Source of the DNA: Mechercharimyces sp. CAU 1602 | Lineage (GTDB): Bacteria > Bacillota > Bacilli > Thermoactinomycetales > JANTPT01 | Length of the DNA stretch: 64,000 nt | NCBI RefSeq assembly: GCF_024753565.1 | Contig: NZ_JANTPT010000001.1 | Span: 1,569,969-1,633,968 of the forward strand | Direction of reading: 5' to 3' | Part shown: piece by piece, positions 59,701-64,000 of the stretch | How the letters are laid out: the number at the start of each line of letters is the position of its first letter | Numbering within the stretch: the stretch's first letter is position 1 | Made by a program: the position numbers and the translations under genes | The notes under the pieces: generated by a model | Database searches by the model: none | The model's input: the letters and a program-made list of their open reading frames with translations, nothing else | Told to the model about the DNA's origin: nothing

Positions 59701-59884
59701 CGTCCTCCTCTTTGTATGCGCTTACATTATATCGTTTTCCAGATATGAACTCAATGAATTACAATTTCGTCACAACTATGCTGTATCCCTTGATTTTTTC
59801 CTTCTAAATCAGCGAAAATAGAATAGTAAGTGAATAACGCATCATATACACTCATTAATTTGAAGTTAGAACGGAGTTCTATTT

Positions 59885-61165
59885 ATGAAAAAATGGAAAA
59901 AAATTGTTTTTATATTGATAACAGTCTCCATTTTCCTGACTGCTTATGTACTAGATACTATCATTTTAAAGGAACCTGTTGTAGGTGAACACCCTTCTGC
60001 TCAACAAAACACCCTGAGTATAAATGAACCCAAACAGCCCACCCCTTCAACCTCATGGATATCCACATGGAGTACAGCTCATCAGCCACCTTCTGGAGCC
60101 GCACAAACAGGCATCACAAATCGAACCTTGCGCATGATTATTCGTCCCTCGATCGGCGGAAACAAAGTTCGGGTTCATCTTACTAATCCATATGGAGATA
60201 CAGCAGTTGCCTTCAAGGAGGTAACCATAGGGTTAGTTAAAGAAGGTGCAACCTTAGTTCCTGGTTCACTTCACACCGCTACCTTTGATGGTAAGCAACA
60301 TATCACATTAGCTGTAGGTGAAGAAGTCTATAGTGATCCCATAAACATGGTGGTTTCACCAGAAACAGATATTGCGATCAATCTATATATTCCAGGCAGA
60401 AGTGGAGCGATGAGTTGGCACCGCATTGCTAAACAAACTTCTTACTTATCGACACCAGGAAATTATTCCTTAGACCCATCTGAGCATGCCTTCGCCTCTT
60501 CCCTTTACTCTTGGTTTTATATCGCTGGATTAGATGTACAACGCCTAGATCAAACCTTTTATACCCTTGTTACTGTGGGAGATTCAATTACAGATGGTTC
60601 CACCTCTACACAAGATAACAACCAACGATATCCCAACCATTTGGCTACGTTACTACGCCAAGAAGATTTACCGATCGCCGTCGTTAATACTGGGATTTCG
60701 GGAAATAAACTTTTGCGTGACCATCCGATTTATGGAGAAAAACTTTTGGGTCGCTTTCAGCGCGATGTGCTACAACGCTCTGGTGTTACTGATGTCATCG
60801 TTTTAATTGGAATAAATGATATTGGAGCACAACCTACTATCTCTGCTGAAACAATGATTGCCGGTTATCGAAAACTGATCAGGGAGGCACACGATCAAGA
60901 CGTTCGTATTTATCTGGGTACACTTCTTCCATATAAGGGCGCTCGGTTTTACACTGCAGAGGGTGAACGTGTCCGCCAACAAGTAAATGAATGGATTCGC
61001 CAAAGCGGTGAAGCAGACGCTGTTATCGATTTTGAGCATGCACTTCAAGATCCTGCCGACCCACAGCGTCTCCTCCCCATCTATGATTCTGGCGATCACT
61101 TACACCCAAGTGATCTAGGATATCAAAAGATGGCACAGACGGCCTACCTCTCTCTGCTTCCATAA
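59885..61165 (+). CDS. Secreted SGNH/GDSL hydrolase
   Basis: A 426-residue exported esterase-like protein. The N-terminus (KKWKKIVFILITVSIFLTAY) is a signal peptide or anchor. A beta-rich domain (~60-215) precedes the SGNH domain: block I TVGDSITDGST (Ser), NTGISGNKLLRD (Gly), GINDIGAQ (Asn) and DHLHPSDLGYQKM (Asp/His). The order matches secreted SGNH proteins of the carbohydrate-esterase or lipase kind; the substrate is unknown. ATG follows GGAG by 8 bases. A terminator lies just after. Confidence 0.9.
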   Translation: MKKWKKIVFILITVSIFLTAYVLDTIILKEPVVGEHPSAQQNTLSINEPKQPTPSTSWISTWSTAHQPPSGAAQTGITNRTLRMIIRPSIGGNKVRVHLTNPYGDTAVAFKEVTIGLVKEGATLVPGSLHTATFDGKQHITLAVGEEVYSDPINMVVSPETDIAINLYIPGRSGAMSWHRIAKQTSYLSTPGNYSLDPSEHAFASSLYSWFYIAGLDVQRLDQTFYTLVTVGDSITDGSTSTQDNNQRYPNHLATLLRQEDLPIAVVNTGISGNKLLRDHPIYGEKLLGRFQRDVLQRSGVTDVIVLIGINDIGAQPTISAETMIAGYRKLIREAHDQDVRIYLGTLLPYKGARFYTAEGERVRQQVNEWIRQSGEADAVIDFEHALQDPADPQRLLPIYDSGDHLHPSDLGYQKMAQTAYLSLLP

Positions 61166-61180
61166 TTCCGCTCATCTGCT

Positions 61181-61225
61181 ATGACTTCTTCTTTAGAGTA
61201 TCCTAGAAGAAGTCATCTTTTCTTT
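61181..61225 (+). terminator. Terminator after the SGNH hydrolase gene
   Basis: ATGACTTCTTCT (61181-61192) pairs with AGAAGAAGTCAT (61205-61216), followed by CTTTTCTTT. It overlaps the 3' end of the convergent PH-domain gene. Confidence 0.85.
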
Positions 61226-62689
61226 ATCATTGCGAAGCATATCATGCCATCGCTCCCCTTCTTTCTCATCGACATCAATCACCCGATAATAACCCGATCC
61301 ACTCCCTGAGGCTATTTGTACCTCAACTGTACATACACGAGCCCTTCGTTGAAAACAGTTCCTCTTCAATACCAGGGCTTGAATGCGGGGGCGAGTTACG
61401 ATAACGGTGGTACGCCTCCACACTCCTTGCCACCGCAGACGATACAAAAAATTTCCTTCCCTGCCCACACCTGCGAATCGGTACTTCCACCAACCCCATG
61501 CTACAGCCGGAGGTATAAAAAAGAGCGATAGTAATCCCAACGGATAAAACATCATCGTAAGCACCGGTACACCCACTAACGGCATCCACAGGGAGCGTAC
61601 GATATATCGCTTTCGCACGTGTTTCGGTAGGCTAGTAACCACCACATCTGTTGAAAATTCCGGAACAAACTCCGCTAAAAAAGGTTTTATATCTCTCATA
61701 CGAATTAAAGGGAACAAAACGGTTGAATCGCCATTTTCATTCCCAAAACCTGCACTTTCCACATGCAAAGCTGCTAAACCAAAAGGTTGCCGCAGAACTC
61801 CCTCTACAACTCGGATTGCTTGAATGCGCGCTAATGGAATGGATACCCTTTTTTTCTCCAACCATCCTCTCTGTAATAGTAAATCATTTCCTTCTCGTCG
61901 AACCGTAAAGTGAGCATTTGTAAGTATAGTTCCCACTATCGCCAACATCCAAGAAAGAAAGAGAACGCTAAACAATACTAAGAGAACCGTAGCCACCGAT
62001 AGGGCAGAAACGGAAGACTGAAATAAATGAAACCAATCTAATGATGACCACCACTCACTCATTTGTAACAACTCATATACTGTAGAGAATAGCCCTCCGA
62101 TCAATGGAAAGACGATTCCAATTCCGCCTGAAGTCGCTCCCGCAAGAAGGAGCTCCTTTGTCTGCAGTTTTCGTTCACTCTTCCTCTGATCAGCTTTTAT
62201 ACTACCCTCGCCACTCTTTTCGTCTTCTTTTTCAGATAAATTCTTTTTCAGCGCTATTTGTAGGTTATACGCATCACTTCTTAACAAGGCATCCATCGCC
62301 ACCTCAGGCTCAGACCCTCCTGCGGTTTCAATTCGCACACGAACCAACCCAAATAAGCGATGAAATATCCCCTCTGTCAAATCGATAGATTGAATTCTTG
62401 ATTGTGGGATTATTCGCTGTTTGCGAACCCAGATCCCACTATGAATGACCAGCTCATTTCCTTTAATCATGTATGTATACCTACGCCAACTGTAAAATCC
62501 CAATCCCAAGAATATTAGAATCATAAAGATGAGCGAACTCCCTACAACCACTAATAAGTTTCCGCTCAACCTACCTGATGTCACCGCATACACAACAAGA
62601 AAAACGGAAGGAGATACCCATGATCTAATCGCTTGAAATAAATGAATAAGGACATAGAGAGGATGTTGTCTTCGTGGCTCAAACATCAT
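61193..62689 (-). CDS. YdbT-like membrane protein with PH-like (DUF304) domains
   Basis: A 498-residue membrane protein with about six helices in three pairs, each followed by a bacterial PH-like domain. Two repeats are easy to align: VIHSGIWVRKQRIIPQSRIQ-SIDLTEGIFHRLFGLVRV and LLQRGWLEKKRVSIPLARIQ-AIRVVEGVLRQPFGLAAL. A third, diverged copy ends the protein. The family partners with YdbS and may give resistance to cell-envelope toxins (e.g. SdpC-type) in Bacillus. It overlaps the YdbS-like gene by 11 bases. Confidence 0.9.
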   Translation of the reverse strand: MMFEPRRQHPLYVLIHLFQAIRSWVSPSVFLVVYAVTSGRLSGNLLVVVGSSLIFMILIFLGLGFYSWRRYTYMIKGNELVIHSGIWVRKQRIIPQSRIQSIDLTEGIFHRLFGLVRVRIETAGGSEPEVAMDALLRSDAYNLQIALKKNLSEKEDEKSGEGSIKADQRKSERKLQTKELLLAGATSGGIGIVFPLIGGLFSTVYELLQMSEWWSSLDWFHLFQSSVSALSVATVLLVLFSVLFLSWMLAIVGTILTNAHFTVRREGNDLLLQRGWLEKKRVSIPLARIQAIRVVEGVLRQPFGLAALHVESAGFGNENGDSTVLFPLIRMRDIKPFLAEFVPEFSTDVVVTSLPKHVRKRYIVRSLWMPLVGVPVLTMMFYPLGLLSLFFIPPAVAWGWWKYRFAGVGREGNFLYRLRWQGVWRRTTVIVTRPRIQALVLKRNCFQRRARVCTVEVQIASGSGSGYYRVIDVDEKEGERWHDMLRNDKEKMTSSRIL

Positions 62690-63155
62690 CTATCACCCGC
62701 GCTAACTCCGCGATGCGATCTCGCAGCAACTCTGCTGTTAATTCCTCTAACGCTGGTATTTCATGAGTTCCAGCCGCAGTGGAAATCATTACTGCAGCTA
62801 AACCATATCGGCGTAATAATGGTCCCTGTTTCGTATCCACATGCTGGACACGTACCATCGGTATCAAGGTACGCTTTACTATCCATACCCCGTACTGAAG
62901 TTCAATCTCATTCTCTGTCACTTCATAACGCCACCGCTTCCAGCGTAGCTTAGGCCATCCCCATATCATCCACGAGCCTATAACCACTAGAATAGGTATC
63001 ACTAGAGCAGTTAGCCACATGCTCACTTCTATTCGATATAGTGCATATATAAGTACACTGAACAGTCCAATCAGGACTAAACCTATGATAACCCCTTCCC
63101 AATACCAGACTGTGAGTGCTTTCTCATCAATACGATGTTTAGGCTCGGCTCGCAT
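62679..63155 (-). CDS. YdbS-like PH-domain membrane protein
   Basis: A 158-residue protein with two helices (~18-38 and 45-66) and one PH-like domain, with IELQYGVWIVKRTLIPMVRV-QHVDTKQGPLLRRYGLAAV. It is the small partner of the YdbT-like protein, as in Bacillus ydbS-ydbT. ATG 63155 is chosen because GGGAGGGG precedes it; longer readings would translate the mdh terminator. Function is inferred only. Confidence 0.9.
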   Translation of the reverse strand: MRAEPKHRIDEKALTVWYWEGVIIGLVLIGLFSVLIYALYRIEVSMWLTALVIPILVVIGSWMIWGWPKLRWKRWRYEVTENEIELQYGVWIVKRTLIPMVRVQHVDTKQGPLLRRYGLAAVMISTAAGTHEIPALEELTAELLRDRIAELARVIDDV

Positions 63156-63181
63156 CTGAACGTCCCCTCCCGCTTGGCAAA

Positions 63182-63216
63182 AAACCCAGGAAACATCATC
63201 CATGCCTCCTGGGTTT
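63182..63216 (-). terminator. Terminator of mdh
   Basis: AAACCCAGG (63216-63208) pairs with CCTGGGTTT (63190-63182) on the minus strand, followed by a T run. Confidence 0.88.
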
Positions 63217-63244
63217 CTCATCTTATTCTTTATTATCTAATGTA

Positions 63245-64000
63245 TTACAATAACTTCATTACGTTACGAACTGAATCAGCTGATTGATCCAATGCTTTTT
63301 TCTCTTCATCAGATAGATCCAATTCGATGATCTTCTCAATACCAGCGCCACCAATCACTGTGGGTACACCAAGGTACATATCTTGATAACCATACTCACC
63401 CTCAAGATAAGCGATCGCAGGCAAAATACGTTTCTTATCTTTCAAAATAGCTTCTGTCATTTGTGTGAGTGAAGCTGCAGGTGCAAAATACGCGCTTGCA
63501 TTCTTCATCAAACCTACGATCTCACCGCCACCCTTACGAGTACGCTCTACAATCGCATCTAAGCGATCTTGTGGTATCAGTTTGGAAAGAGGAATGCCCC
63601 CCGCGTAAGAGTAACGAATTAATGGTACCATATCATCACCGTGTCCACCCAATACGAAGCCACTTACATCCTCTACGGACACGTTAAGCTCCTGTGCGAC
63701 AAAAGTACGGAAACGAGCGGTGTCTAGTACACCAGATTGTCCAATGACACGGTTTTTCGGGAACCCACACGTACGGAATACTTCATATGTCATTGCATCC
63801 ACCGGGTTGGTCAAAACGATGATGATACTTTCTGGAGAGTGTTTTGCTACTTCTTGCGCAACGCTCCTCATAATCTTAGCGTTAGTCGCAACCAGATCAT
63901 CACGGCTCATACCTGGTTTCCGTGCAATTCCAGCTGTAATGATAACAACATCTGAACCAGCGGTCTCTGCATAATCAGAGGTGCCAACAATGTTAGAATC
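63245..64000 (-). CDS. mdh: Malate dehydrogenase, N-terminus off window
   Basis: The last 251 residues of an LDH-like malate dehydrogenase, open to the right edge (64000 is a codon boundary). Missing are about 60 N-terminal residues with the GxGxxG start. Visible are [52 protein letters not shown] and the active-site His in [33 protein letters not shown] follows. The Arg after IARKPG is the oxaloacetate-binding residue of malate rather than lactate dehydrogenases. In Bacillus mdh precedes phoP; here a few other genes separate them. Confidence 0.95.
   Translation of the reverse strand, partial: DSNIVGTSDYAETAGSDVVIITAGIARKPGMSRDDLVATNAKIMRSVAQEVAKHSPESIIIVLTNPVDAMTYEVFRTCGFPKNRVIGQSGVLDTARFRTFVAQELNVSVEDVSGFVLGGHGDDMVPLIRYSYAGGIPLSKLIPQDRLDAIVERTRKGGGEIVGLMKNASAYFAPAASLTQMTEAILKDKKRILPAIAYLEGEYGYQDMYLGVPTVIGGAGIEKIIELDLSDEEKKALDQSADSVRNVMKLL

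Overview
The window looks like a chromosomal core region of a low-to-moderate GC, endospore-forming Gram-positive bacterium of the order Bacillales. The evidence is Bacillus-type gene order (thrS/infC/rpmI/rplT; pheS/pheT/zapA/cvpA; dnaB/dnaI; nrdR/gapB; coaE/ytaF/mutM/polA; phoR/phoP/mdh), tRNA-sensing T-box leaders, strong AGGAGG ribosome binding sites and spore genes (SspI, a SleB-type cortex hydrolase, YtxC, YtaF, a YjcZ-like protein). The family cannot be fixed from the sequence alone; a Thermoactinomycetaceae-like lineage is only a guess. I see no prophage, insertion sequence, CRISPR array or classical defence system.

Layout. 1-5.2 kb: a glycosyltransferase with an N-terminal DUF4912-like region, cut by the left edge; a SleB-like hydrolase; a class A penicillin-binding protein; a small Arg-rich protein. 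5.3-11.9 kb: cvpA, zapA, pheT and pheS under a Phe T-box, an rRNA/tRNA methyltransferase, KtrC-like K+ channel subunit, sspI. 12-15.7 kb: M42 aminopeptidase, YjcZ-like peptide, thiD-thiE, an extremely Gln-rich small protein, a CDGSH Fe-S protein. 15.8-21.7 kb: alpha/beta hydrolase, MFS transporter, copper ATPase CopA behind a short leader ORF, and a nucleotidyltransferase-like gene behind a structured leader. 21.8-26.3 kb: infC-rpmI-rplT with an L20-type leader and an AUU start for infC, thrS with a Thr T-box, ytxC.

26.4-39.4 kb is a block lying between ytxC and dnaI, which are adjacent in Bacillus subtilis. It holds a YdjM-like membrane protein, the whole menaquinone operon menF-D-H-B-E-C with divergent menA, a preQ1-controlled queD-E-C operon, a broken NADAR gene, a Fur-boxed nitroreductase and a tRNA cluster (Leu, Gly, Phe). 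39.4-49.1 kb returns to conserved order: dnaI, dnaB, nrdR, gapB with a CcpN-type operator, a lytic transglycosylase, coaE, ytaF, mutM, polA. 49.4-51.9 kb has an acyl-CoA thioesterase and a seven-repeat SBBP beta-propeller protein ending in a collagen-like tail. 52-59 kb is a complete phosphate regulon: phoU, pstB, pstA, pstC, pstS with a PhoP box, phoR, phoP. The right end has a MaoC-like protein, an SGNH hydrolase, two PH-domain membrane proteins and malate dehydrogenase, cut by the right edge.

No clear new multi-gene system is visible. The most unusual items are the propeller-collagen protein, the Gln-rich repeat protein, the unassigned structured leader at about 21.02-21.08 kb, the copA leader ORF and the DUF4912-glycosyltransferase.
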